Positions 25,201 through 34,459 of a stretch of DNA of 64,000 bases are shown one piece after another. Under the pieces are notes generated by a model. That model saw nothing but the letters and a program-made list of their open reading frames with translations, ran no database searches and was not told where the DNA came from. The DNA comes from Ananas comosus (taxonomy: Eukaryota; Streptophyta; Magnoliopsida; Poales; Bromeliaceae), in the NCBI RefSeq assembly GCF_001540865.1, contig NC_033630.1, positions 5,944,393 through 6,008,392 on the forward strand, read 5' to 3'. Every line of letters starts with the position of its first letter. The first letter of the stretch is position 1. The translations under genes and the position numbers were made by a program.

Positions 25201-28200
25201 CAACATCACAAGTGGAATAACAAGATACAATCAATCGAATAAAAATATCAAACAAAACACAGACAAATATACAAATATGATCTAAATAAAGTATTATATA
25301 ATATTATACAAAGTATGCTCTCTAAATCAAAAAATATACAATCAATCTCTCGATCTTCCTCTCCCTCGACGTCCTCGGCCACGTCCTCGGCCACGACCAC
25401 GTCCACGTCTACGGCCACCCTGTACATCGAGCTCTACAATAGGTACGTCATCAAGTGCTTCGATACCGGCCATCTGATTGAGATCCGCAATGATAATGCC
25501 CTCGGGATGCTCTGGAATCGCCTGAGTCTCCTCTGGCTCAGGTCGATCACCCTCGATAGTGGCCGCTGTAGATGTTAGGCGGGCCTGTGATTATGACGCG
25601 GCATGATGTCGAGAGTAGACAAATCTAAAGTGCTCTCGAGAGACTGGCAGCGGAAGCGAGTCCAAGTCAAATGGCAAGAAAGGAAATCTTGAAGGGGCGG
25701 CGGGCATATCTGCAACATAAGTAGATGGAGATCGTGACACTCGCAGGCTCGATCTCGAGTATGATCCAGTAGATGTCGGTGACTGTCTCCTGTGATGACC
25801 CGATGTCGAGGCATGACCAAAATTTTGACCTCCGATATCAGCGGCAACAAGTATGGAAGGAATGTACTCCAGTACTGACTCAATATGGGCATACATGCCC
25901 GTCAATGTCTCCAGCATCGCATCGTAAGAAAGTCGACCACGAACTAGCTGTTCGATGCTATACTGAGACTGTCGTAATGCGTCCACCTGCATTATCGATA
26001 AAAACTCACTTTTGGCAATCTATAATATATATATGATTAAAAAAATAATTAGCATATGAGTGATCGTACCAAAGCTCTTTCGGTCTGGCCCCGAGGCTGG
26101 TAAGTCAATGGTGGATGCTGTACTGGACGAGAAATTCATCTTCTCGTGATCTGCCAATACCACTCCATATAAATAGAAGTCGCCTGTACCGGGTCATCAC
26201 CGACAATCGGATGCTGGTCAATAATGGCCTGTAATTTCTGTCCCCATCTCTCGATGTGTGCTGCATGAAAATGGGTCCAATCTTCATCTGGCCGCCCCTG
26301 AGACTTGACGTGACGGATGGTCTCCACTTGAATGGGTATATGCTGAAGGAGACCAAACTGTCGTAGGACTCGATCCGGCACGTGAAGCTCAACGATATTA
26401 AAAGAAATCAGTGTCGTCCTCGATCGCTATACCTCACTGCCCTGTACACAGAATGCCGGTAGCGCATCTATAATAGCATCTGTGTACGGCCGCCATGTAA
26501 TCTGTGTAAAAGCCAATAATAGTCAGCTTAATGCATTAATACCGTTGTATATTAAAAAAAATGGTAGCATTAATACGTACCTGGGACTCTCTCTGCTGAT
26601 CTAACTCATCTCGGTAGAATTCAATATTCGTTGTTCTAACGTTTGTTCCAAAACGTAACCCGCCGGCGTTCGTCCACCTAATATTGGAAAAGTATACGTG
26701 TTAGTTGCAAATGTATATATAGAAATGTAATACGTATCAAATTTATATATCATACCGGCAACCCAAAGGGCAATCAGCCATGTCGGCAATAGCTCCAACG
26801 CTAGTAGGTCGGCCGACATGAAGATGGCCCCACGCCCAAATCTATAAATAAATGACAATAAATTAAACAAGTGAATTTAAAAAGGAGAAGCTTTATATAA
26901 CAATTATTATATATTACTCATAATACTTGTACTAATGTCGCGAAGCAACAGCATTCGACCTTTACTTTTAATGCAGCCGATCCCAATGCTCGATATAGAT
27001 AGGCCAGTGCTGCTGCACCCCAGGCTAAACCGCCACAGGCATCAAAATCCGCTATAAGTGGCAGTCACTTAAGGTGAACTCTATATCCGGTGGGGTTTGG
27101 AAATAAACTACAGCCAATCTGATATAACATATATGCACGTGTTGTGGCTGCAACTAATCTAGCCGGGGCATCCAAATGTATATGATGAAAGTGCTGGTAT
27201 ATCCAATCTAATCTAATCTGCCCAGCTCGGATGTCATCCGGCACAACCCCTAAAAGTGCCTGACATATCTCTGGCCACGGATACACTATAGTCCCCGTGA
27301 CAGGCGCTCCAGCGATACGAAGACCAAAAATAACCGCCACATCCTGAAGTGTAATCGTTATCTCACCGTGGCGGAAGTGAAATGTCTGGGTCTCCCGTCT
27401 CCATCTCTCGACCAGAGCTCCTAATAAAGACTGATCCAGCTGCAGACGCCTAAGTCGAGAGATATAATAGAATCCAGACTGTTGTAGCAGATCTAGCACA
27501 GCTGGATGATCAAGATCCCACTGGTTTAATTTGCGGCCATGCTCTATGAACTGAACCCCGCGATATCCCTACAGTGACAAAAATTTAGTTAGAACAACAT
27601 TTATATGCATTAATACTTAAGATAATTTTTAGAGAAATAATTCTTGCTCTCACATCAGTCGTGATAAATGAAGACCTATGTAGATGCTGCTCTGTCAGGA
27701 TGNAAACATAGTATATAGATTGTTGGCTTATAGATATATAAAAAATGGGCTTTTACAATTTAACGGTACTATTATTATTTTTAAATTTATTTGTATGACT
27801 ATCATATATTCCTTCATACTTTTTCTTCTATTCCTTTACATTCCGTACTAATTCTCTGATGGCACGACAATTTGGATGTCCATAGGAAAATGCAATAATA
27901 ATTGGCTTTTAAAAGAAATCTAATTTGAGTTAGGAAAGATGATAGAATAGATAAATATCTTTATATGATTAGTTAAATGTGAATTTGAAGCTCTTTAGTT
28001 TTTCTTTCATTATTTATTATCTTTCATAATATTTTAAATATTTTTTATGTTTTTTAACGTTTTTATTTGTTTGTTAAATCTGTAGTCTGTAGATATTTAT
28101 TAAAGCATTTCTATATACCCGCCGCATCGCGCGGTCCCTACGCTAGTTATATATAATGATTGTTGAACTATCTGTTGATTAATACCATAAAATAATATAT

Positions 28201-31200
28201 GATACAATGTGTAGTATAAAATATTTAAATAATTTATTATACTATGAAAATTTATTTTTTATGCACATTTAGAGTTGGTTTATGGTGCACCAGGCGCGTC
28301 CAACATTTTTTTTGAACATGTTGCATGCTCCCATTGGCTTCTCCCTTAAACAGTGACGTGGCTCAGTATGGAGCCATTTTTTTGATGCGATGGAAGTGCC
28401 AAATTATGTATTCTATAGAAGATTACAGTTGTGGAGACTTGCACCTTGATCATGTGGCCATATTTGTTCCTATTTGATCTGGTATTTGAAATAGCTTATT
28501 TACTCTAGAAAGCAAAAACTTTTAGAAACCAAGCGTTTGCCAAATGAAATATCTGAAGCTTTTGCTTTGGTGGAAAGCTAAATTTAGCTTTTATATTCCA
28601 AAAGCAAAACTAAGCTTTTCTTCAATAGTTTTGTAGCAAGCTTCAACGGCAGGAAGGGGTGCTTTGGGGCTAGTCCATGGTGATCTTGTGGCAAAAGGGG
28701 AAGGTCTGACGAGAAAGAAAAAAAAATAATTAGAAAGTAACCGAAAGAAAAGATTTTAATTAGAAAAAGTAACCAAAAGAAAGTAGCAAGAGCAAGGGAT
28801 TAATTCATGGGCTTTAGATGCAAGTTACATGGGTTCTAGAAACACGCATCCTAAACCCTTCTTTAATCCCCCTTTATCTATTCAATTTATGATTAGTGGC
28901 GATTTTTTTTTTTCCTTGCACTTCTTTGTGTCTGACGGTTCTGTACGAATCACCATTCCCACCTGCAGTTCCCTTGCCACCATCAAAGTTTTGGATGCCA
29001 TTGTTGAATCCATAGGCAAAGTGGAAAACCTTGAAAAAGTTCTTGCGGCCATGTTTCAATGGTGGCCCCTGACTAGCCTATTGGTGCAGTTCGGCAATCT
29101 GAACAGGCCCTTCATATTCTGTCATTCATTTTTGCTGCTTACTTGTTTGGAATAACTGGACTATGTAGTTGCTGAGAGATCTAAGCCGATTTGAATGTAA
29201 ACATTCTTCTAAACATGGAAGGATCCAACTCGCTTAAATTTTTCTAAGCTTTTCACGAAATTATGTAACACTGGTTGTGGCTTCCATTTTAGGTTTCAAC
29301 TCGACTCTTCGTCAAGGTAGTGTTACACATCATGAATACCTGCAAGTTGGTAAGGGAAGAGATGTTGGCCTAAACCAGATCTCATTATTCGAAGCAAAGA
29401 TAGCAGATGGAAATGGTGAGCAAACCCTGAGTCGCGACATATACAGGCTTGGTCACCGTTTTGACTTCTTTAGGATGCTGTCATGCTACTTTACCACTGT
29501 GGGTTTTTATTTTAGTACCCTGGTATGCAGATTTATACAAAGTCTCTCAATCCTTCATGGGAATCAGTCTACAAAGTTGCTAGGGGTAAATCTTATGCTT
29601 TTAACTTGCAGGTGACAGTTCTCACTGTCTATGTTTTCCTCTATGGGCGCCTTTATCTTGTCCTAAGTGGACTAGAAGAAGGCCTTGCAACTGGTAGAAG
29701 GTTTATTCATAACCAGTCCCTTCAGGTTGCTCTGGCTTCCCAGTCCTTTGTGCAACTTGGCTTTCTGATGGCCCTCCCAATGATGATGGAAATTGGCCTA
29801 GAAAAAGGGTTCCGCAAAGCCCTAAGTGAATTCATACTGATGCAGCTACAACTATCATCCGTATTCTTCACATTTTCTCTTGGAACTAAAACCCACTACT
29901 ATGGAAGAACCCTACTTCATGGAGGTGCTGAATACAGACCCACGGGTCGTGGATTCGTGGTCTTCCATGCTAAGTTTGCAGACAACTACAGGCTTTACTC
30001 TCGAAGTCATTTCATAAAGGGCATTGAACTAATGATTCTGCTAGTTGTCTACCAAATCTTTGGCCAGTCATATAGGTCGACGATTTCGTACATTTTCATC
30101 ACAATATCTATGTGGTTTATGGTAGGGGCATGGCTTTTTGCGCCTTTTCTATTTAATCCCTCAGGATTCGAGTGGCAAAAGATTGTTGATGACTGGACTG
30201 ATTGGAACAAGTGGATCACCAACCGTGGCGGGATTGGTGTGCCTCCAGAAAAAAGCTGGGAGTCATGGTGGGAGAAGGAGCATGAACATCTGAAGTACTC
30301 TGGAACACGCGGAATTTTGGCTGAGATTGTGTTATCGCTGCGCTTCTTTATTTACCAATATGGCCTTGTCTATCACTTAAGCATAACCAAAAAGACCAAA
30401 AGTGTCTTGGTAATTTTTTTTATCCGTTAACTTTTCCTTCAGTTAAGCATTGTGCAAAATGGATACCGTCATCATTGTTTATTTCTTTTTCAGGTTTATG
30501 GTATCTCATGGCTTGTAATTTTGGTGGTACTGCTGGTTATGAAGGTGAGTGGGGTTTTCTTTGTTCAGTTAAAAAAAGATACTATAATCAGGAAGCTCTA
30601 GCTGATTACTTGGATTTATTGATCCTTATCATTCACTTTTGCAACTCATACTTAATGTTGTTTCTAGTGAACTGATCTTCTCATGTGCCTTCCAGTCCTC
30701 TCTGGGTTGCGTGTTTATGAACAAATGCAGTTTGGTGTTCATTGGATTTTTTTTTTTTAATATTTATTATGTTTTCTAATTCTCTTTCAATCTTCTTCTC
30801 TCTTAGACTGTGTCTGTCGGGAGGCGGAGATTCAGCGCAAACTTCCAGCTAGTTTTTCGACTGATCAAGTTTTTGATATTTGTAACATTTGTTACCATCT
30901 TGATCACTCTAATCGCCCTTCCTCACATGACAGTGCAAGATATTCTCGTGTGCTTCCTAGCTTTCTTGCCTACTGGATGGGGATTGCTTCTGGTCAGTTT
31001 CTTAAGCTTGTTTTTAGTTGCTGCTCACCATACATTGAATGCCAGTTTGACCTAGTTTCACTACTCCAAGAATATAAGCTTTCAAAAACCAGCTAACAAA
31101 TAATCTCGAGCTTTTATTGCAGTGGGAAGTTAAAATGAGCTTTCGAACCCAAAATCTGAGACTCCGGTTAGGAGTTTCTGTTTCTGCTGCAGTGAATAAA

Positions 31201-31606
31201 AGCTGTAAGAGAGATTTTGAAAGTAAAAATAAAAAAATAAAAATAACTGCTTCTTCGGATAACTGTGCACAAAAAAGATTCTACAAAAGCTCCACCTGCG
31301 CCAAAAAGGCCTTCGCCTAGTTATTCTCTTATACTGTTCTTATGTGTTCTTCAGATAGCTCAGGCTTGTAAGCCTCTAGTTCGACGGGCCGGGCTATGGG
31401 AATCGTCGGTACGCGCCCTAGCACGTGGCTACGAGATCATGATGGGTTTGCTTCTCTTCACCCCCATCGCCTTTCTAGCTTGGTTCCCATTTGTTTCCGA
31501 GTTTCAAACTCGCATGCTGTTTAACCAAGCCTTTAGCAGAGGCCTGCAAATTTCTCGTATCCTCGGTGGGCAGAAGAAAGACCGCCCATCTCGCGCCAAG
31601 GATTGA
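5457..31606 (+). CDS. CALS3: Callose synthase (1,3-beta-glucan synthase), CALS1-4 clade, 42 exons
   Basis: Makes callose from UDP-glucose at the plasma membrane; CALS1-4 paralogues act at cell plates, plasmodesmata and phloem. Coding exons: 5457-5652, 6200-6300, 6948-7072, 7171-7264, 7369-7479, 7573-7689, 8029-8121, 8213-8304, 8484-8610, 8799-8936, 9022-9098, 9188-9278, 9821-9940, 10223-10337, 12401-12735, 12890-12942, 13027-13087, 13385-13466, 13551-13600, 13695-13781, 15739-15876, 15958-16055, 16152-16236, 16313-16473, 16573-16696, 16799-16896, 17604-17739, 17809-17960, 18904-19013, 19137-19262, 19372-19440, 19554-19743, 20050-20197, 22785-22904, 22975-23093, 23197-23280, 23525-23637, 29293-29522, 29612-30409, 30494-30544, 30807-30992, 31355-31606. 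They sum to 5853 nt, 1950 residues plus stop, all phases agreeing and no disabling change. The N-terminal part matches [11 protein letters not shown] and [13 protein letters not shown]. Membrane segments cluster at about 455-760 and 1450-1950, around a cytosolic loop; the glucan synthase domain starts near 1060 ([12 protein letters not shown]). Introns 36 and 37 use GC donors. Clade call is firm; CALS3 over CALS1/2/4 is a best guess (SSHGGS and GAIKFP regions). Confidence 0.95.
7690..8028. other. Intron 6 with a possible repeat remnant
   Basis: This 339-bp intron contains a more GC-rich stretch near 7840-7950 with the phrase 'gcgccgttggctaaa', which resembles the start of the SINE-like copy at 18355. 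It may be a short, decayed insertion. No coding potential is supported. Confidence 0.25.
10950..11430. repeat. Polypyrimidine tract in intron 14
   Basis: About 480 bp of almost pure C/T (runs of ttcttct, cttttt, cctcctcc) lie in the 2.06-kb intron 10338-12400. It gives spurious open frames rich in Phe, Ser and Leu, which I do not treat as genes. A 23-bp direct repeat containing 'catcattggcatttatag' follows near 11546-11595. Confidence 0.7.
12979..13015. other. BAC vector sequence (SP6 promoter and HindIII site) at an N join
   Basis: After a single N at 12979 the sequence contains attTaggtgacactatag at 12985-13002, which is the bacteriophage SP6 promoter. It continues aatactc into a HindIII site (aagctt, 13010-13015). 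SP6 promoter followed by that spacer and HindIII is the layout beside the cloning site of pBeloBAC11-type vectors. It sits in intron 16 of the callose synthase gene, between donor 12943 and acceptor 13026, so the coding sequence is untouched. It is an assembly contaminant, not plant DNA. Confidence 0.95.
13782..15738. other. Intron 20, 1.96 kb, with repeat remnants
   Basis: The intron contains a more GC-rich insert-like stretch near 13980-14240, AT-rich filler at 14380-15320, and a short stretch near 15350-15420 with several NdeI-like catatg palindromes and 'ccgcatatgcgg'. No coding region or clean element ends were found. Confidence 0.4.
18355..18522 (+). mobile_element. Diverged tRNA-derived SINE copy in intron 28
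   Basis: Begins accgaccgtacttagcgcc, has a tRNA-like B-box region (ctaagttcaaagcctag) and then 'ttgcttcacatttctagctg', and matches the cleaner SINEs at 32193 and 49191 along most of its length. It ends in 'gctacctttctc' and a T-rich tail. No clear target duplication is visible, so it is an older copy. Confidence 0.65.
20198..21062. other. 5' part of intron 33, no gene seen
   Basis: Ordinary AT-rich intron sequence between exon 33 and the nested MITE stack. A short open frame at 20390-20593 has no recognisable family and no splice context. Confidence 0.5.
21425..21676. mobile_element. 252-bp MITE inside (TA)n
   Basis: Left terminus gagttgggctagaatactat and right terminus (reverse complement) gagttgggccggaatactat, continuing as tgatagcaaaaga in both. 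The 33-bp inverted repeat has two mismatches. Both ends abut (TA)n, so a TA target duplication is possible but cannot be proved. No coding capacity. Confidence 0.85.
21699..22237. mobile_element. 539-bp fold-back MITE inside (TA)n
   Basis: The termini contain tcaggagcacggagccctcc on the left and, as reverse complement, tcaggagcacagagccctca on the right. The inverted similarity continues far inward: 'cgatatcgtttacttagtgatcg' near 21850 is mirrored near 22075, and 'tagaaaataaattttgcgat' is mirrored near 22110. The whole element could form one long hairpin. Each terminus also holds its own small palindrome (caggagcacggag/ctccgtgctcctg). Both ends abut (TA)n. Confidence 0.85.
22296..22330. repeat. 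35-bp near-perfect palindrome beside (TA)n
   Basis: atgagagggaggtccac, one central base, then gtggacctccctctcat. It directly follows a 58-bp (TA)n run and is followed by a second inverted pair (gcggtccatgaggcc ... ggcctcgtggaccgc, 22331-22366). It may be the terminus of another, truncated element or a processed-hairpin remnant. Confidence 0.75.
23761..23795 (-). mobile_element. Helitron-like 3' terminus (minus) in intron 37
   Basis: Read on the minus strand this is a GC-rich hairpin (ctgc gaagt gcag) followed ten or so bases later by the terminal ctag and a host T, the hallmark of Helitron 3' ends. AT-rich sequence lies behind it (to about 24240). No Rep/helicase coding is present, so it would be non-autonomous. 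Evidence is structural only. Confidence 0.45.
24592..25099. repeat. Array of ten ~23-bp palindromes (GGCGGTGAAnnnTTCACCGCC type)
   Basis: Ten copies of a palindromic unit, aaggcggtgaatggttcacc followed by gcctt and variants, start near 24592, 24633, 24657, 24723, 24752, 24815, 24849, 24939, 24975 and 25068. Spacers of 0 to 90 bp are unrelated to each other apart from 'tttagtgc'. Arms vary in a compensated way (gacgg/ccgtc versus ggcgg/ccgcc). The last copy extends to a 37-bp palindrome, 25063-25099. The array lies 3' of the PMD gene, about 240 bp beyond its stop. Confidence 0.9.
25342..27700 (-). pseudogene. Plant mobile domain (PMD, MAIN-like) gene, disabled
   Basis: PMD proteins occur as host genes (MAIN, MAIL) and inside plant transposons. 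Minus-strand coding blocks in order: about 27690-27640 and 27560-27065 (the PMD core, with [12 protein letters not shown] and IYPW-like [13 protein letters not shown]), continuing 27064-26930 ([23 protein letters not shown]), 26840-26740 and 26690-26601, 26392-26105 ([16 protein letters not shown]), 25992-25591, and 25580-25342, ending in a run of Gly-Arg repeats and TGA 25342-25344. The PMD core is interrupted by TGA at 27067-27065 where the family has Trp, with the frame still good after it, so this is a single nonsense change. The N-terminal side runs into the single N at 27703. It is nested in callose synthase intron 37, opposite strand. Exon limits are approximate. Confidence 0.8.
27704..28146 (+). 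mobile_element. Helitron-like 3' end (plus) in intron 37
   Basis: The stretch ends with a GC-rich imperfect hairpin (ccgccgcatcgcgcgg, 28119-28134), a short spacer and ctag at 28143-28146 followed by T. It mirrors the end at 23761 (shared 'ccctac.ctag|t' on the respective strands), so the PMD segment is bracketed by two Helitron-like 3' ends pointing outward. The 5' terminus was not identified. Confidence 0.45.
28147..29292. other. 3' part of intron 37, no gene seen
   Basis: A stretch 'gatgcgatggaagtgccaaa' near 28384 resembles 'gatgtgatggaactaccaaa' near 24408, so part of this intron is duplicated or belongs to the same repeat family. An open frame at 28829-29155 has no recognisable domain and overlaps normal-looking intron sequence. 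The acceptor at 29292 joins to the GC donor at 23638. Confidence 0.4.
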
Positions 31607-32192
31607 TCTGGTATATTTATAAGGTGCATTTCTCCTTTCAATTCCAGGATCGTCGGATTTTGAACCCCCTTTTTTTATGTAGTACAATTGTATATCTCTT
31701 GTAATTATAAGAATGGACTAAAGCTGTTACAATTCGGACTAATATTATTTCTTCAGGAAAGTTACATATGAAAGTATGTAAAGTATCTTTTCCGTCACTG
31801 CCTATAATTTTTTTTTTTTTTTTTTTGGAGAGAGAAAGATGGTATGCTATCCGCTTCGTTTATTTTTTTTTTAAAATAAATTTAGTTGAAAATATAAATC
31901 AAGTAGTATTCAAACTTGGTATCTTGAATATCAACTATCAAATTTTTTGCCACTTGCGTTGGGAACAAGTCACTGTCTATAAATACTTCTCAAACTCAAA
32001 CTTGTTTTTCCACAATCACTGCAAATTACTCGCACCAACTTACAAATTCTCTGCAGCTTATTTGAATACTAATGACTATCAATAAGCCCGCAATCTTCTT
32101 TCATGACCGGCCTTTTTGGCTAAAAAATATAAATCCTTCCTTCAGTATTATTACCTGGGGATTGTGCAAATATTTCAAAATATCCTAATAAG
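31607..32192. other. 3' UTR and downstream region of the callose synthase
   Basis: Follows the TGA at 31604-31606. The T-rich strings near 31660-31700 and 31740-31760 would suit a plant 3' end, but no canonical aataaa was singled out. From about 31800 the sequence is low-complexity with no gene. Confidence 0.4.
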
Positions 32193-32347
32193 ACCGACCG
32201 TCCCTAGAGCAAGTGGTAAAGGACTTGCTGGTTGGTACCCGAGACCTAAGTTCGAATCCTAGTTGATTCACATTTCTAGCTAAGTTTATTTCTAAATGAA
32301 ATAAACGAAGCGAGTAGCGTGCTACCTATCTCTCAAAAAAAAAAAAA
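32193..32347 (+). mobile_element. tRNA-derived SINE with 10-bp target duplication
   Basis: Starts accgaccgtccctagagcaa, contains an A-box-like region (agcaagtggtaaagg) and a clear B-box (agttcgaatcctag), then a tRNA-unrelated body (gaaataaacgaagcgagtag) and ends ctctca plus 13 A. The direct repeat tcctaataag flanks it at 32183-32192 and 32348-32357. The 155-bp length and poly-A tail fit a plant SINE. A second copy on the minus strand is at 49191. Confidence 0.9.
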
Positions 32348-32500
32348 TCCTAATAAGTGTATTACAGAGACGANAAGTTCGAATCCTAGTTGATTCACAT
32401 TTCTAGCTAAGTTTATTTCTAAATGAAATAAACGAAGCGAGTAGCGTGCTACCTATCTCTCAAAAAAAAAAAAATCCTAATAAGTGTATTACAGAGACGA
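32248..32500. repeat. 126-bp exact tandem copy across a single N (assembly join)
   Basis: 32248-32373 and 32375-32500 appear identical, including the 13-A tail of the SINE and the flanking 'gtgtattacagagacga', and are separated by one N at 32374. An exact copy broken by one N is best read as two contig ends that overlap but were not merged. Confidence 0.85.
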
Positions 32501-33860
32501 AATTAATTACTCTATGATAATAGAAAGAAATAATAAAAAAATTTAATTTAAAAATCAGAAAAGGCCTGAAACTAGCTAGGTACGGATTTCTTTCTGAAAA
32601 TTTTAATTTTTTAAGATATAATTGATCCAAAATAAGCAAGAGATAGTTTAGTTTGACAAATTAAACAAAAAAATCTAATAAAAAATACAGCTAAAAATTT
32701 TTGTTGAACACTTTGATAAAATTATTTCAAAAAATTTATTTTCTATCTAAACTCAATCAAATATCAAATACTATTATTAATTTTTAACTAAAATTAATAA
32801 ATTAGGCCAAACTTAAGCTGGTTGGAGGGATATCCCGGAAAAGACAGGATATCCCTCTTTATCCTCCCAAACACAATGCAAAATGGAACAACAAAGTTGT
32901 TCCGGGTTTAATGGGTTGTTCTAGGAACAACCTATTAAGCTTGTTTCGCCGAACTGAAGAACAAGCTTGGTAACAACAATTGTTTTGCTCTTTTTTTTTT
33001 CTTTTCTTTTTTTTTATTATGCTTTTCTTTTTTATACTTTATTTTAATAATTTCATGAATTAAATGAATGCTCAAATTTAATAAATTAAATATATTAATA
33101 TAAATAGATTTTTTATGTAATATATTTATACTTAAATTTTATATATAATATAATTAATTAAATTTGATATATTTTTTATTTAAGTTTTATCATTTATATA
33201 TTAATATTTAATATTTTATTTTATATTACGTATTATATACATAAATCAATTTTTCATATATTATGTATATTTTTTATTTGTATTGAAATTTATACTAATT
33301 ATTAATTAAAATTATAGGGATACTGTGTTTATACTTTATTTATTAATTATATTTATGAATAAATTATATAAATAAATTATTAATAAATAATAATTATTAT
33401 ATATAATAAAATAAAATATAACTATTTTAAATTAGATTCTTACATAAAATATTTATATTATAAATTACTATATGAAATAGTTATAAATATTTATATAACA
33501 TAATACTAAATAAATTAGTTATTTTATTTTAAAATATGTATTTAGACATTGTTTTAGACTTTTTATCCCAAACGCCTATTTAAGGATATCTTCTAGAATA
33601 TTTTATTAATAACCAAACATAAATTTATAATTGTCTATCTTGTACGAAATATCGCCTATGTTATCGAAAATAATAAAAATTATTTTTCAAAATTTAGTTC
33701 TCCATCTAAATACAGCCTTAAATGATTCTCGCTTACGTTTAATTTTTCACCGGGGCTAATCAAATATTTTCTATCATCGACCAACAGCTGATCAGCCAAT
33801 ATATATATCTTGGCACCTCACCCTTCAAATTCGAATGGTGGCGCTCCGATCGACTGATTG
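32501..33860. other. AT-rich intergenic DNA
   Basis: Mostly A/T with long stretches of ttatata type (33040-33540). A segment from about 32815 ('ttaggccaaacttaagctgg') to about 33720 ('ctaaatacagcctta') has the look of a non-coding insertion, with 'ggatatccc' and 'ggatatc' motifs near both sides, but the ends do not pair convincingly. No gene is supported. Confidence 0.4.
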
Positions 33861-34011
33861 TATATCCAACTGGTTCCTTACCACAAGTAGTGCTCGACGT
33901 TGCGGTACAATCCGAGTACGAGGTTTTACTAAAACCGGGTCGCTCCTCTCCTCACGCGGTGACGCACCATACTAAAACCGCTTGCGGTGACGCACATACC
34001 TTATTCAAATT

Positions 34012-34034
34012 CCAACGGCTTCATTTTACCGTTG
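34012..34034 (+). promoter_or_regulatory. MSA-like element pair upstream of the CALS10-type pseudogene
   Basis: ccaacggct (core aacgg, 34014-34018) and, 10 bp on, accgttg (inverted core, 34028-34034). Mitosis-specific activator elements, bound by three-repeat MYB factors at G2/M genes, share the aacgg core. The pseudogene belongs to the clade that makes cell-plate callose, so such a relic promoter is plausible. The motif is short; this is inference. Confidence 0.35.
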
Positions 34035-34459
34035 TGTCATACCCCTCCATACGGCGCCGGGTCCGACACCAGAAAATTCCTCGGATTCACGATCTGTAAA
34101 TAGACCCGAGTCGCCAAATCGTCCCTCCGTTCCACCCCGTCCCTGTTCTAAACTTCTTACTCTTCCGAATGCGAAGCACGAAGCGGAGGCGGATCGGAGG
34201 AAACCCCGCGGCGCGCTCGGGTCGACGCGTCTTTTTCGGTGATTTCGTGTGTTCTTCTGTCTTTTCCGTGGAAGGGCCCCAGTTCGTTGTGGCTTTGTAG
34301 AGATTGCTTTAAATCCTTTTTTTTTTTTTTGGCTTTTGTGGTTCGCGGTAAGATAGCTCGCGAATCGGTGTTATGGTACCGTTGGCTTTTGCGGGATTCG
34401 ATTTATGGATTGGTGACGTTAGCTTAGTCGGTTCTCGAGGGTGGTGTTCTTTCGAGATG

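Noticed and set aside
25315..26036. Plus-strand open frames over the PMD gene
   Set aside because: Antisense shadows; the minus strand carries the recognisable family motifs.
32193..32280. A tRNA gene
   Set aside because: A- and B-box-like motifs are present, but there is no cloverleaf, and poly-A and target duplication show a SINE.
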